NCBI GenBank assembly: GCA_942491385.1 | Contig: CALOAF010000004.1 | Coordinates: 1-64,000 of the forward strand | Direction: 5' to 3' | From: UBA6170 sp942491385 | Lineage (GTDB): Bacteria; Chloroflexota; Anaerolineae; Anaerolineales; Anaerolineaceae | Length of the DNA stretch: 64,000 bases | Shown: piece after piece, positions 51,904 through 61,021 of the stretch | Layout: each line of letters starts with the position of its first letter | How positions within the stretch are numbered: position 1 is the first letter of the stretch | The notes under the pieces: generated by a model | The model's input: only the letters and a program-made list of their open reading frames with translations | Database searches by the model: none | Told to the model about the DNA's origin: nothing | Position numbers and translations under genes: made by a program

Positions 51904-52632
51904 TCAGGATAATTTCCATAAATTCTTACCTCCGCCGCGGTTAGCAAATTCAATAATATCCTGTTCCATACGGTTTGTGTTTTTCCAAAACGTGCTGATT
52001 TGTGATTGATATTCAGCAATGGCTGCACGCCAGCTTGTGATATTTTCTGCCAGTAAATCAAAATTCGTTGGTGTTAATTGTGAGTAATTGACTAGAGAAT
52101 CTTTGGATTTTATTACGTAAGGGTAATCTTCATAATAAAGCAAACTACGGGAGGAAATCTGGTTCAAGGCTGCTACGATAATGCGGTGGTCAAGGTGATT
52201 TCCGATGGCCATCGGCGAAACAATTATATCTTCGCAAGATGATAAAGAAAATATTTTTTTTGAAATTTTATTGACCAGAAATTGTTGCGAAGGGGGAATT
52301 GGTTGATACAAATCATCTTCTTCTCCCACAATTGGATTTCCTTGCTGGTCATGGCGATAAATACAGTCAGGGAGGTCGAAATGCTTATAATCTGCCCCAA
52401 GTATCCTACAGGCTCTTCTATCCTCTAAACGCCTTATTTTTGGGGCATTCAGGCTCAATTTCCAGCGCTGGTGTAACGATTGAGCAAAGTCGGATAATTT
52501 GGCATCCTTTGGTGATCCTGAGAAAAATGTCCATATCTCTATATCTATTTTGTTCTTTGCAAGGAGGTTAACAATTCCACCAACAGATAGAGCGACGTCA
52601 TCGAGATGGGGAGAAATGAAAATATAGCGCAT
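51904..52632 (-). CDS. PIG-L family deacetylase (second copy)
   Basis: A 242-residue zinc-dependent deacetylase-fold protein with the metal motif in SPHLDDVALSVGG (HLDD rather than HPDD) and a downstream histidine region SPMAIGNHLDHRIIVAAL. YRHDQQGNPIVGEED is typical of the subgroup that sits near glycosyltransferases. Substrate unknown. The ATG at 52632 gives the family N-terminus MRYIFISPHLDD; an upstream TTG would add four residues. It ends 38 bases upstream of the first gene of the MutL-like cluster on the same strand. Confidence 0.87.
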   Translation of the reverse strand: MRYIFISPHLDDVALSVGGIVNLLAKNKIDIEIWTFFSGSPKDAKLSDFAQSLHQRWKLSLNAPKIRRLEDRRACRILGADYKHFDLPDCIYRHDQQGNPIVGEEDDLYQPIPPSQQFLVNKISKKIFSLSSCEDIIVSPMAIGNHLDHRIIVAALNQISSRSLLYYEDYPYVIKSKDSLVNYSQLTPTNFDLLAENITSWRAAIAEYQSQISTFWKNTNRMEQDIIEFANRGGGKNLWKLS

Positions 52633-52710
52633 AAATTTTTCCAAGTTTGAAACGTGATAAAATCATTTTAATAAGAAAATAAAAATAATGTGGTTTTCAA
52701 GGAGAATAAA

Positions 52711-53019
52711 ATGAGTTTCCTTGCAGATTTGTTGGGTATTGTACCTTGTCCTGCCCATACCAGGAATGAAGTTGATCAATTGTTGAATGATCTTTTGCGT
52801 ATAGGTGAAACAGAAGATTACTTATCTGAAAGACCTGGCGGATCTTTCAATGTACAATGCAGGCATGTAAGAGCGATTGAAATTGGAAAACGGTTAAATG
52901 AGGTTGGGGGTGAGAAATTAATGGAATATTCACTGAGAAGGGTGAAAAAGAAACTAGGAAAAACTATTTTTGCTCACTTAGAATATGCCTGGGATGATAT
53001 TGGGCAGTGGGTGCCTTAA
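52711..53019 (+). CDS. Small conserved hypothetical protein (102 aa)
   Basis: A soluble protein starting MSFLADLLGIVPCPAHTRNE. It is helix-rich with basic patches (RRVKKKLGK) and a C-terminal LEYAWDDIGQWVP. No family recognised. A strong AAGGAGAA site lies before the ATG; an in-frame GTG at 52690 overlaps that site. A terminator follows. It stands alone between a divergent PIG-L gene and a tRNA. Confidence 0.65.
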   Translation: MSFLADLLGIVPCPAHTRNEVDQLLNDLLRIGETEDYLSERPGGSFNVQCRHVRAIEIGKRLNEVGGEKLMEYSLRRVKKKLGKTIFAHLEYAWDDIGQWVP

Positions 53020-53023
53020 AGTA

Positions 53024-53048
53024 AAAAATCAGCTATTCACTGATTTTT
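53024..53048. terminator. Bidirectional terminator
   Basis: Nine-bp stem AAAAATCAG/CTGATTTTT with a seven-base loop, between the small hypothetical gene (+) and the tRNA (-). Confidence 0.7.
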
Positions 53049-53069
53049 AGTAAAAATGAATGATTTTAG

Positions 53070-53141
53070 TGGGCCCGGAAGGATTCGAACCTTCGACCAA
53101 GCGGTTATGAGCCGCGCGCTCTGCCGCTGAGCTACGGGCCC
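53070..53141 (-). tRNA. tRNA with anticodon CAT (Met elongator or Ile2)
   Basis: A 72-base class I tRNA. Acceptor GGGCCCG/CGGGCCC, D arm TAGCTCAGCGGCAGAGC, anticodon loop CTCATAA and T-loop GGTTCGAATCC are present, with discriminator A and no encoded CCA. The stem-loop with TTGGTC variable region resembles tRNA-Ile2, which needs lysidine; it could equally be elongator tRNA-Met. Confidence 0.93.
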
Positions 53142-53274
53142 CCTCGGCTGCGAAAATTATAACACAAAGACGCTTGCATTGGAAAAAAATGCAATGATTT
53201 CATCAAGAATTCACTCTTCTTTTCTCAATAGAATAGCGAGGTCAAATAATGACCCTACAACGAGGTGAAATAAA

Positions 53275-53305
53275 AAGAGGCTGATATGTTCTTAATCAGC
53301 CTCTT
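53275..53305 (-). terminator. Terminator of the nucleoside/purine operon
   Basis: Eleven-bp perfect stem AAGAGGCTGAT/ATCAGCCTCTT with a nine-base loop; on the minus strand it is followed by TTTTT. Confidence 0.88.
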
Positions 53306-53346
53306 GAATCTCTGATGCAGCGTTCACCAGAGATCAGGAATGGTAA

Positions 53347-54552
53347 TTATCGGGCAGTGATATCCTTACCTGCTTTGATTACATATAATGGCGCTTCATG
53401 GTTCCAGATTGCCTCCCAGACGGATTCCGCATTCAGAACGACAATATCTGCATTTCCACCTTCTTTTAGGTGATGCCCTTCTGCCCCTAAAGCCTGAGCA
53501 GCATTGGTTGTGATCAAATCATAAAGAATTTCCATCTCCTGGCGGCTATTCATCCACATCAAATGGGCGGCAAGAAAAGCAACTTCCAGCATGTTGTTGC
53601 GACCAAATGGATAGTATGCATCTGCAATATCGTCCTGGCCTAAGGCAATGCGTACACCTGCTTTGTAGAGATCTTTGACACGGGCATATAATGGGCCGGT
53701 TTGTGGGTCGGAAACTACACCAATTTGAGCGCGTTTCAGTAAATGTTCAATTTTTCGATAATAGGGTTCTGGATAAAGCGCCATCGCACGGCTATGCTGT
53801 GCTGTTACACGGCCTTCCCAGCCATTTTTGATTGTGGTTACTGCCAACATCTCGAGGCTTTTGAGGGTTGGATCACCAGCATCGTCAATTAACATCGAGA
53901 CAGGTTTGTCGTATTTCATGGCAATGGCAAACATGCGGTCGATATGTTCCTGGGCATCCGCATCGGTATACTCAATCCATGGAATTCCACCGACTACATC
54001 TGCACCAAGTTTTATAGCCTCTTCAATGTATTCTTCAGCACCTGGGTCTCTGACGACACCATCTTGAGGAAAAGCGACAACTTCCACTTTGACACGGTCT
54101 TTGTACTCTTCTCTGGCTTTGATCAAAGCTTTGACTCCTTCTAATTTCGCTTTTGTATCAGTATCAGCGAAAGCACGAATATGAGTGTTGCCAAATTTCA
54201 CGGCCAAGTTAAGGGCTTTGCGAACATTTTCGATTATCCAACTTTCGTTGTATTGTTCCTTGATATTCGCTGCCAATTCAATCGCTGTCATGGCTCCACC
54301 CATGGATCCATCCGTGTACGCACCCATAGCGGCTTCATCCATCATGGATAAAGTGTAGACTTTGCATAAGTGCAAGTGGCCATTCACGAAGGACTCAGTG
54401 ACTAAATTACCCTGTGCGTCAATTACTTTCTTTGAATCCCCATTGACCTGGGGTTCAATTTTTACGATTTTGCCGTCCTGAATAGCGATCTGATATTTTT
54501 CACCTTGAGAGGTGCGTGTTACTGCATTCTTGATTAATAAATCGTAGGTCAT
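53347..54552 (-). CDS. Cytosine deaminase-like amidohydrolase
   Basis: A 401-residue metal-dependent amidohydrolase similar to CodA-type deaminases. The first metal motif is NGHLHLCK, later ligands are in TAQHSRAM, and the catalytic aspartate is in GQDDIADAYYPFGRNNML. It could deaminate cytosine, isoguanine or a related ring. It is the last gene of the operon that also encodes a nucleoside ABC importer and a molybdenum hydroxylase, so a role in purine/pyrimidine salvage or catabolism is likely. GGAGG site before the ATG. Confidence 0.85.
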   Translation of the reverse strand: MTYDLLIKNAVTRTSQGEKYQIAIQDGKIVKIEPQVNGDSKKVIDAQGNLVTESFVNGHLHLCKVYTLSMMDEAAMGAYTDGSMGGAMTAIELAANIKEQYNESWIIENVRKALNLAVKFGNTHIRAFADTDTKAKLEGVKALIKAREEYKDRVKVEVVAFPQDGVVRDPGAEEYIEEAIKLGADVVGGIPWIEYTDADAQEHIDRMFAIAMKYDKPVSMLIDDAGDPTLKSLEMLAVTTIKNGWEGRVTAQHSRAMALYPEPYYRKIEHLLKRAQIGVVSDPQTGPLYARVKDLYKAGVRIALGQDDIADAYYPFGRNNMLEVAFLAAHLMWMNSRQEMEILYDLITTNAAQALGAEGHHLKEGGNADIVVLNAESVWEAIWNHEAPLYVIKAGKDITAR

Positions 54553-54575
54553 TTGAAATTGCCTCCTGGATTAAT

Positions 54576-55064
54576 TTATTTTTTATCTTTATTTCTATCT
54601 TGGATTAATTTCTGCGCCATTAGTGCACCATCTTTGATGGGTTCATAACCTGTACACCGGCACAGATGTTTATTCAGTGAATTTGAAATTTCAACATCGG
54701 ATGCTTCGGGTTTGTTCTCCAGCAATCCATATAATTCCATCACAATACCGGGTGTACAAAAACCACATTGAATTGCGCCAGACTCTGAGATGGATTGCTG
54801 AATGGGATGTAATTCTTTTCCTCTGGCAAGTCCTTCTATGGTTAGAATTTCAGCCCCAGCAACTTTGCTGACGGGGGTGTTACAGCTTTTGGTAGCTTTT
54901 CCATTAATAACGACGGTGCAGGTTCCGCAAGTTGCATTGTCACACCCTCTTTTTGTGCCGGTGAGATTCAGGACTTCACGAATTACATCGATTAACATCA
55001 TTTCCGGATCAACTTCAACAACGCGGAGTTGACCATTCAAAGTAAAACTAATTTTCTCTACCAT
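54576..55064 (-). CDS. Xanthine dehydrogenase-family 2Fe-2S subunit
   Basis: A 162-residue iron-sulfur subunit of a molybdenum hydroxylase. The plant-type cluster is bound by GCDNATCGTCTVVINGKATK and a following SC. The second cluster is bound by CGFCTPGIVMELYGLLE and LCRCTGYEPI. Its start abuts the stop of the large subunit, so the two are coupled. No FAD-binding middle subunit (CoxM/XdhB type) lies in the operon. Confidence 0.94.
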   Translation of the reverse strand: MVEKISFTLNGQLRVVEVDPEMMLIDVIREVLNLTGTKRGCDNATCGTCTVVINGKATKSCNTPVSKVAGAEILTIEGLARGKELHPIQQSISESGAIQCGFCTPGIVMELYGLLENKPEASDVEISNSLNKHLCRCTGYEPIKDGALMAQKLIQDRNKDKK

Positions 55065-57394
55065 TATGCGACCTCCATCTGTTGTTTTTTGGCTAAAGCC
55101 TGTTTGATAATTTCCGGGGTTACAGGAATTTCAAAATAGTCAACACCAATGGCGTCATAGATTGCGTTTAAAATGGCAGGGGCTGGCCCAATCACCGGAT
55201 GCTCACCGATTCCGCGAGCGCCGAATGGTCCAACGGTGCCGGGGTTTTCAATAAATTCAATCGATTGTTGAGGTGCTTCTTTATAAGTTGGTAAATGATA
55301 TTTGAATAAATGAGGATTAGTAATTTTTCCATCCGCATCAATTTCCACTTTTTCATATAAGGTTGCACCGATCGCCATCAAAACACCACCCATCACAGAC
55401 CCACGGATCTGCAAGGGATTGATCACCTGACCCACATCAAATGTTGAAGCAAAATGATCAACAAAAATCTTCCCAGATTTCTTCTCAATGCGGATCTCAG
55501 CCGCCTGGGCACCGAATGTGTATTCCACACCTAAACTGCCCTGACCGTTCTGATCAGGATTTGAATAGCGTGGCAAACGAGCATCGGATACCGACTGTGC
55601 GACTTCCCCGATGGTGATGCCATCACTGGTTATATAACCACGACTGAGGTCAGGTACGGCAACACGAATGCTGGGGTCATTTTTCAGAAATACATATTCA
55701 CCGTCGTAATCCAGATAGTCCACATCGGTTTTCAACACTTGCGCAGCAGTCTGCTTCAAAACCATGATCAATTTATCAGCGGCTCTGATAATCGCGCGGC
55801 CTCCTTGGGTAGTAAACATGGAACCAATGGTCTGCCATTCGTAAGGAGAATATTGGGTATCGATTTCATTGTAAACACGAATTCTTTCCGGTGGAATGCT
55901 GAGCGCTTCTCCGGCGATTTGTTGTACAATTGTGCGTAAACCCTGGCCTACTTCTGCACCACCCATATTGATGGATATGCTTCCATCAATATTCATTTTG
56001 ATATAACAACCTTTGGTTGAAAATGGAGCACCTTTGGGGGATTTCATCACGGCAGCAAATCCACGACCATAATAAAAATTATCATCTTCGCGGATGGTTT
56101 CTTTTGAGAAAACCAGATCCCGGACTTTTTCAGCACAGGCTTGTACGTCTCCATTGGTTTTCCACATCGTTTCACCGAGAGCGTTTACTTTTCCTTCACA
56201 GAGGTAATTCATTTCTCGCAGGTCAAAAGAATTCATCTCTAATTTTCTGGCAAGTATTTCCACTAATCTTTCGGTTGCAAATTGTGCTTCCTGATGGCCA
56301 TACCCGCGAAATGCTCCAACTGGCGGGGTGTTGGTATATACGGTATAACCAGTCAGATCGCAATGATCAAACTCATAGGGCCCTGTACAATTATGTGTGG
56401 CTGCAATGGTAACATTCACAGCAGTATCCGCATATGCGCCACCAGAATGCAACACCTTAGTTTCCAAGGCGACCAGTTTTCCATTTTTCTTGGCACCAAT
56501 CTTCATGATCACTCGAATACCATGACCAAGCAAGGTACTGGTGAAATCTTCTTTACGGGAGGCAACCCATTTCACTGGATATCCCGGTACAAAACTGGCG
56601 ATATAAGCGACAGTTTGTTCCACTGTGATATCTGATTTGTATCCAAAACATCCACCTATATCCGGGATATGAACCCGAACATCGGATTCCGGAACGCCAT
56701 ATCCATGGGCTAGATCCTGCCGGATAATAAATGGACAGATGGATGATGACCAGGCTTCAATAGTGTTGTCTTCTTTAAACCAGACAATTGAACCATGGGT
56801 TTCGATCGCTGAACATGACCCAAGCGGGTAAAGGAAATCGCCTTCCACAACAACTTCAGCTTCTGAAAAACCATCTTTCCCCTGACCTTTTTTCAGGTGG
56901 TAAATATTGGCCACATTTGTGCCTGGTTGAGGTTTCAATGTTGGCAGATGCCAATAATCTCCGTTTTCTTCGTGGATTAAAACTGCATCTTCACTGATCG
57001 AATCTCGGGCGTCAACATAAACTGGCAGGGGTTCATATACAACTTTGATTTTCTCTAACGCTTTTTGGGCATTAAATGTTGAATCGGCAACCACTGCTGC
57101 AACAGGTTCCCCAATGTATCTTACTTTATCAACTGCCATGGGGACCAGGTCTTTGATATTATCCCCATAATGCAGTGTGCAGCCTTTACCCGTTACCACT
57201 TTCACAACACCTGGCATTTTTTCTGCTGCTGATGTGTCAATTGATACAATTTTTGCATGCGCAAATTCAGGTCGCAGAATGGCTGCATGCAGCATGCCGG
57301 GCAGGCGAATATCATCGAGATATTGCGCTTTCCCGGTAACCTTGTTGATCGCATCGGGGCGGATATATGATTTACCAATGTATTTGTAACTCAT
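55064..57394 (-). CDS. Xanthine dehydrogenase-family molybdopterin-binding subunit
   Basis: A 776-residue catalytic subunit of the xanthine oxidase family, binding Mo-pterin cytosine dinucleotide. N-terminal aldehyde-oxidase hammerhead region (DAINKVTGKAQYLDDIRLPG) is followed by MoCo motifs DIGGCFGYKSD and GAFRGYGHQEAQFATERLVE. GGAEVGQGLRTIVQQIAGE and the catalytic glutamate in FGARGIGEHPVIGPAPA are present. Hydroxylation of a purine or related heterocycle is expected from the neighbouring nucleoside transporter and deaminase. It is adjacent to the 2Fe-2S subunit. Whether it is a selenium-dependent hydroxylase cannot be read from sequence. Confidence 0.93.
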   Translation of the reverse strand: MSYKYIGKSYIRPDAINKVTGKAQYLDDIRLPGMLHAAILRPEFAHAKIVSIDTSAAEKMPGVVKVVTGKGCTLHYGDNIKDLVPMAVDKVRYIGEPVAAVVADSTFNAQKALEKIKVVYEPLPVYVDARDSISEDAVLIHEENGDYWHLPTLKPQPGTNVANIYHLKKGQGKDGFSEAEVVVEGDFLYPLGSCSAIETHGSIVWFKEDNTIEAWSSSICPFIIRQDLAHGYGVPESDVRVHIPDIGGCFGYKSDITVEQTVAYIASFVPGYPVKWVASRKEDFTSTLLGHGIRVIMKIGAKKNGKLVALETKVLHSGGAYADTAVNVTIAATHNCTGPYEFDHCDLTGYTVYTNTPPVGAFRGYGHQEAQFATERLVEILARKLEMNSFDLREMNYLCEGKVNALGETMWKTNGDVQACAEKVRDLVFSKETIREDDNFYYGRGFAAVMKSPKGAPFSTKGCYIKMNIDGSISINMGGAEVGQGLRTIVQQIAGEALSIPPERIRVYNEIDTQYSPYEWQTIGSMFTTQGGRAIIRAADKLIMVLKQTAAQVLKTDVDYLDYDGEYVFLKNDPSIRVAVPDLSRGYITSDGITIGEVAQSVSDARLPRYSNPDQNGQGSLGVEYTFGAQAAEIRIEKKSGKIFVDHFASTFDVGQVINPLQIRGSVMGGVLMAIGATLYEKVEIDADGKITNPHLFKYHLPTYKEAPQQSIEFIENPGTVGPFGARGIGEHPVIGPAPAILNAIYDAIGVDYFEIPVTPEIIKQALAKKQQMEVA

Positions 57395-57424
57395 TCAAGT
57401 AACTCCTTTCTTTTATGCTGAGTA

Positions 57425-58345
57425 CTATTCTCTTCTGTATGGTTTCAGTAATGCTGCTGGATAGGAGGCGTTTCTGCCAGCTAGTACCAATGCAATAATT
57501 GTGACAACATACGGTAAAGCTAGAAACGTTTCATAGGGAATGGGTAACTGTAATCCCATCGCTTGTAAACGTAGTTGCAGTGCGAATGTTCCACCGAATA
57601 TCAATGCTCCACCCATGACTTTCACTGGTGACCAATTTCCAAAAATGACTATCGCGATGGCAACCCATCCACGCCCAGCAATAATGCCATGAGTGAATGA
57701 ACCTAATTGTGCCAGAGAGAGAAACGCTCCACCAGCCGCCATCAAACCACCGCCAATAGCAAGGACACTATAACGAACCAGATAGACATTTACACCGGCA
57801 GCATCAACTGCTTCTGGATTTTCACCAACTGCCCGAATATGTAAACCATATTTGGTTCGATAAAGTATGAACCATGCAAGGGGCACAATGACCAAAAAAG
57901 TAATATAGGTCAATAGATACTGATCTGTGATTGTTCCTAAAACAGGCATATCCCCTAAAGGTTTTATGGATTCAAATGAGGGGATTGATGGCGGAGTTGA
58001 GCGGCCACCATAAACAAGGCGAAAACCGAAAAGAGACAATCCTGTTAGTAATAAGGTGATACCCAACCCTGAAACATGTTGGTTTACACCCAATGAAACA
58101 GAAAGTACACCCATCAGAAGACCAGCGATGACACCACTGAGAATTGCTACCAATAAACCAATCCAAAGGGATTCACTCTTATCAGCCACAATAAAGCCGA
58201 TAAATGCTCCGAAGAACATAATACCTTCAATACCCAGGTTAAGAATCCCAGCTCTTTCAGAATAGGTTTCACCAATTGCTGCTAACAGTATAGGTGTGGA
58301 AACCCTTAGCGTCGCTGCGATTAAATTAATGAGAAAGACTTCCAT
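57425..58345 (-). CDS. Nucleoside ABC transporter permease (BMP-linked, NupQ/YufQ-like)
   Basis: A 306-residue permease of the BMP/ribose type with about eight helices. The subfamily N-terminus PILLAAIGETYSERAGILNL then GIEGIMFFGA is diagnostic, and GENPEAVDAAGVNV is typical. The ATG at 58345 overlaps the stop of the other permease (TGATG). It pairs with the second permease, ATPase and lipoprotein upstream in the operon. Confidence 0.93.
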   Translation of the reverse strand: MEVFLINLIAATLRVSTPILLAAIGETYSERAGILNLGIEGIMFFGAFIGFIVADKSESLWIGLLVAILSGVIAGLLMGVLSVSLGVNQHVSGLGITLLLTGLSLFGFRLVYGGRSTPPSIPSFESIKPLGDMPVLGTITDQYLLTYITFLVIVPLAWFILYRTKYGLHIRAVGENPEAVDAAGVNVYLVRYSVLAIGGGLMAAGGAFLSLAQLGSFTHGIIAGRGWVAIAIVIFGNWSPVKVMGGALIFGGTFALQLRLQAMGLQLPIPYETFLALPYVVTIIALVLAGRNASYPAALLKPYRRE

Positions 58346-59415
58346 CAAATCCTCCTGATTTTATAGCGTTGAAGAAGCAACATACCAAGAGCTACTAACA
58401 ACATGGTTGCTTGCGTCACTTCACCGAGGTAAACCGGCACCCCTAACGCACGGCTTAAGGTCTGGGCACCAGTTTCGACAAGTCCGAAGAAAACAGCCGC
58501 CAAACCAACCCCAAATGCATTCAGAGAACCAAGGGTTGCAATGATTACACCTGTGTACCCATATCCAGGAGAAATTTCTCCGATTAGATGGAAGTGGATT
58601 CCCGCAACTTCAGCCACACCGGCAATACCTGCAATACCTCCACTAATTAATGCAGCCAGAAAAATAGTTCGTTCTACTTTAATACCAGCAAATTTCGCAG
58701 CAGGTTTACCCAATCCAACGGCTCTCATTTTTAATCCAAATGAGGTGCGGGTCATGACGATCCAAAGGATGAGAATTAACACTACCGCTATTACAAATCC
58801 GAAATTTAAGCGGGAACGAGGTATTAATTTGAAAAAAACTGCTGAAGGAGCAATTTCCTGTGATTGTGGCCAACCGGAATTCGGATCTCTCCAGGGACCA
58901 TTCAGGATTGCGCTGACAATATACGCCATAATGGAGTTCATTAATAAGGTTGTTACCACTTCATCAACTGCTAGTTTCACCTTTAAAAGAGCAGGGATTA
59001 ATGCCCAAGCCATTCCTGCAGCAAATCCCCCAATCAACATCAAAGGTAACGCAACAATTGCTGGGACACCATGCATCGCCATGCCAATCCCAGTAGCGGC
59101 CACTGCCCCGGCGTATAACTGACCCTCAGCACCGATATTGTAATATCCGGAAGCAAAAGCATAGGTTACAGCCACACCTGTGATGATAAGTGGTGTGGAT
59201 TTGACCAGGACTTCTAATAAAGAGACTCTATTTTGAAGCGGAGCGAAGAGGAAATAATAATACGCTTCAAACGGATTTGCATCCGCCAAAATTATTAAGC
59301 CGGAAGTGATTATGAATGTTCCAATTAACGCGAGGATCGGAATCAACGGTTTGATCCAGAAAGGAGGGTTATCCGTTTTCACCAGGCGCCAGCGAGGTTT
59401 TTCTGTATTTTCCAT
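58345..59415 (-). CDS. Nucleoside ABC transporter permease (BMP-linked, NupP/YufP-like)
   Basis: A 356-residue permease with about nine helices. The subfamily motif AFASGYYNIGAEGQLYAGAV and VDEVVTTLLMNSI are diagnostic of the BMP-type permease, and MRAVGLGKPAAKFAGIKV is typical. Its start coincides with the ATPase stop at 59415. It forms the channel with the smaller permease. Confidence 0.94.
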   Translation of the reverse strand: MENTEKPRWRLVKTDNPPFWIKPLIPILALIGTFIITSGLIILADANPFEAYYYFLFAPLQNRVSLLEVLVKSTPLIITGVAVTYAFASGYYNIGAEGQLYAGAVAATGIGMAMHGVPAIVALPLMLIGGFAAGMAWALIPALLKVKLAVDEVVTTLLMNSIMAYIVSAILNGPWRDPNSGWPQSQEIAPSAVFFKLIPRSRLNFGFVIAVVLILILWIVMTRTSFGLKMRAVGLGKPAAKFAGIKVERTIFLAALISGGIAGIAGVAEVAGIHFHLIGEISPGYGYTGVIIATLGSLNAFGVGLAAVFFGLVETGAQTLSRALGVPVYLGEVTQATMLLVALGMLLLQRYKIRRI

Positions 59416-60914
59416 TATGTCTCCTCTCTGAGTGCACCGGACATCATTAACCCTAATTTTTCTGGAGTTGCATCCTGTGCGTTGATTGTGCCTACAATTT
59501 CGCCTTCATAGATGACAGCTATGCGGTCAGATATACTCAATATTTCATCAAGATCTTCTGAGATTAGCATAACCGCAGCCCCTCTTGAGCTCTGCTCCAA
59601 TAATTGTTGGCGCACATATTCAGTAGCACCAACATCAAGACCTCTGGTTGGTTGTGGCGCAATAACCACTTCTGGTTGCCGGGAAAGAACTCTTGCCAAC
59701 AAGACCTTCTGCATATTCCCACCAGAGAGTGTTCTAATTCTATCGGTAGGTTTTGCTTTAATTTGAAAATTCTTAATCAATTCAACTGCATTTTTACGAA
59801 TTGCCTTTTTGTCGAGGAAACCATTTTTTGAGTATTCCTCTAAATGTTCCAGGGCTAAATTTTCATAAACGGTCAGGTCCCCAACAACACCTTCATGCCT
59901 ATCTTCGGGAATTCGCCCCATCCCCAATTTTGAAAATTCAGAGGGTTGTTTTCCCACCAAATTAATATCATTAATTTTAATTACGCCACTAGTAGGTGCT
60001 TTCACGCCACTTAAGATTTCTGCCAATTCTTTTTGACCATTTCCCCCTACACCAGCGATTCCTAAGATTTCCCCTGAACGGATAAATAATTTTAAATTCT
60101 TCAATGCTGGAAGCCCTTTGTCGTCCAGTGCACATAAGTTCTCAACCTCTAAAATTTTCTTACTTTTAGGATTTATAACTGTTTGCCGAGTGACGCCAAA
60201 TGTATCACGTCCTACCATCATGGCTGCTAACTGTTTTTGTGTAACATTTACCGTATTCACAGTACCAATAGATTTACCATCCCGAAGGACAGTGACACGA
60301 TCTGTTATTTTTGTAACCTCGTCTAATTTATGGCTAATAAAAATAACCGATAAACCTTCTTTTCGAAGCCGATTAAGTGTTTCAAATAAACTATCGACTT
60401 CTTGAGGTACCAGAACAGCTGTAGGTTCATCAAGAATTAAAACTTTGGCATTGCGATACAATGCTTTTAAGATTTCAACTCTTTGTCTTTGACCTACAGA
60501 CAAATGTCTGACGATTGATTTGGGATTGATATCCAGTCCAAATTTTTCAGCTGCTTCGCCCACCTTTTTTTCAATAGCAGTTTGATCCAGCACAAAGCTA
60601 TCTGAGTAACCAAGTATAACATTTTCAGCCACCGTCATTGGAGGAACCAGAGCAAAGTGTTGTGTTACCATTCCAACGCCGTTTCGAATGGCATCCTTGG
60701 GGGAATGTATCGTTACCTTCTCATTTTCAATGATAATATCACCAGTTGTTTGTTGATAAAGACCGTACAAAATCCTCATCAATGTAGTTTTACCGGCTCC
60801 ATTTTCACCTAGTAAGGCATGGATTTCACCTTTGCGAAGCTGAAAGTCAACATGGTCATTTGCTACGAGTTCACCAAATATTTTGGTGATCCTTTGCATA
60901 TCTACGATGTTCAT
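59415..60914 (-). CDS. Nucleoside ABC transporter ATPase (double ABC, NupO/YufO-like)
   Basis: A 499-residue fusion of two ABC domains. The first has Walker A GENGAGKTT, signature LSVGQRQRVEIL and Walker B VLILDEPTAVL. The second has a degenerate Walker A (GVGGNGQKEL) and signature LSGGNMQKVLLARV, the pattern of RbsA/YufO-type ATPases, where only one site is fully active. The ATG at 60914 has a CGGAGA site just after a strong hairpin (60927-60960). It energises import for the lipoprotein encoded upstream. Confidence 0.94.
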   Translation of the reverse strand: MNIVDMQRITKIFGELVANDHVDFQLRKGEIHALLGENGAGKTTLMRILYGLYQQTTGDIIIENEKVTIHSPKDAIRNGVGMVTQHFALVPPMTVAENVILGYSDSFVLDQTAIEKKVGEAAEKFGLDINPKSIVRHLSVGQRQRVEILKALYRNAKVLILDEPTAVLVPQEVDSLFETLNRLRKEGLSVIFISHKLDEVTKITDRVTVLRDGKSIGTVNTVNVTQKQLAAMMVGRDTFGVTRQTVINPKSKKILEVENLCALDDKGLPALKNLKLFIRSGEILGIAGVGGNGQKELAEILSGVKAPTSGVIKINDINLVGKQPSEFSKLGMGRIPEDRHEGVVGDLTVYENLALEHLEEYSKNGFLDKKAIRKNAVELIKNFQIKAKPTDRIRTLSGGNMQKVLLARVLSRQPEVVIAPQPTRGLDVGATEYVRQQLLEQSSRGAAVMLISEDLDEILSISDRIAVIYEGEIVGTINAQDATPEKLGLMMSGALREET

Positions 60915-60926
60915 TTTATCTCCGAC

Positions 60927-60960
60927 ATTTCTCTCCCCTCATATTTGAGGGGAGAGAAAT
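60927..60960 (-). promoter_or_regulatory. Perfect 15-bp hairpin before the ATPase gene
   Basis: Stem ATTTCTCTCCCCTCA and its exact complement with a TATT loop. No T-run follows on the minus strand, so it is more likely an mRNA stability or processing element than a terminator. Confidence 0.6.
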
Positions 60961-60977
60961 AATTTCTTATTTAAAAT

Positions 60978-61014
60978 ATAATGTCAGGTGAAAAGTGGTA
61001 AGCCCTGACATTAT
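60978..61014 (-). terminator. 11-bp hairpin after the binding-protein gene
   Basis: Stem ATAATGTCAGG with its exact complement and a 15-base loop, starting eight bases after the lipoprotein stop. A-T-rich tail on the minus strand; probably a leaky terminator. Confidence 0.5.
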
Positions 61015-61021
61015 TTTGGAT

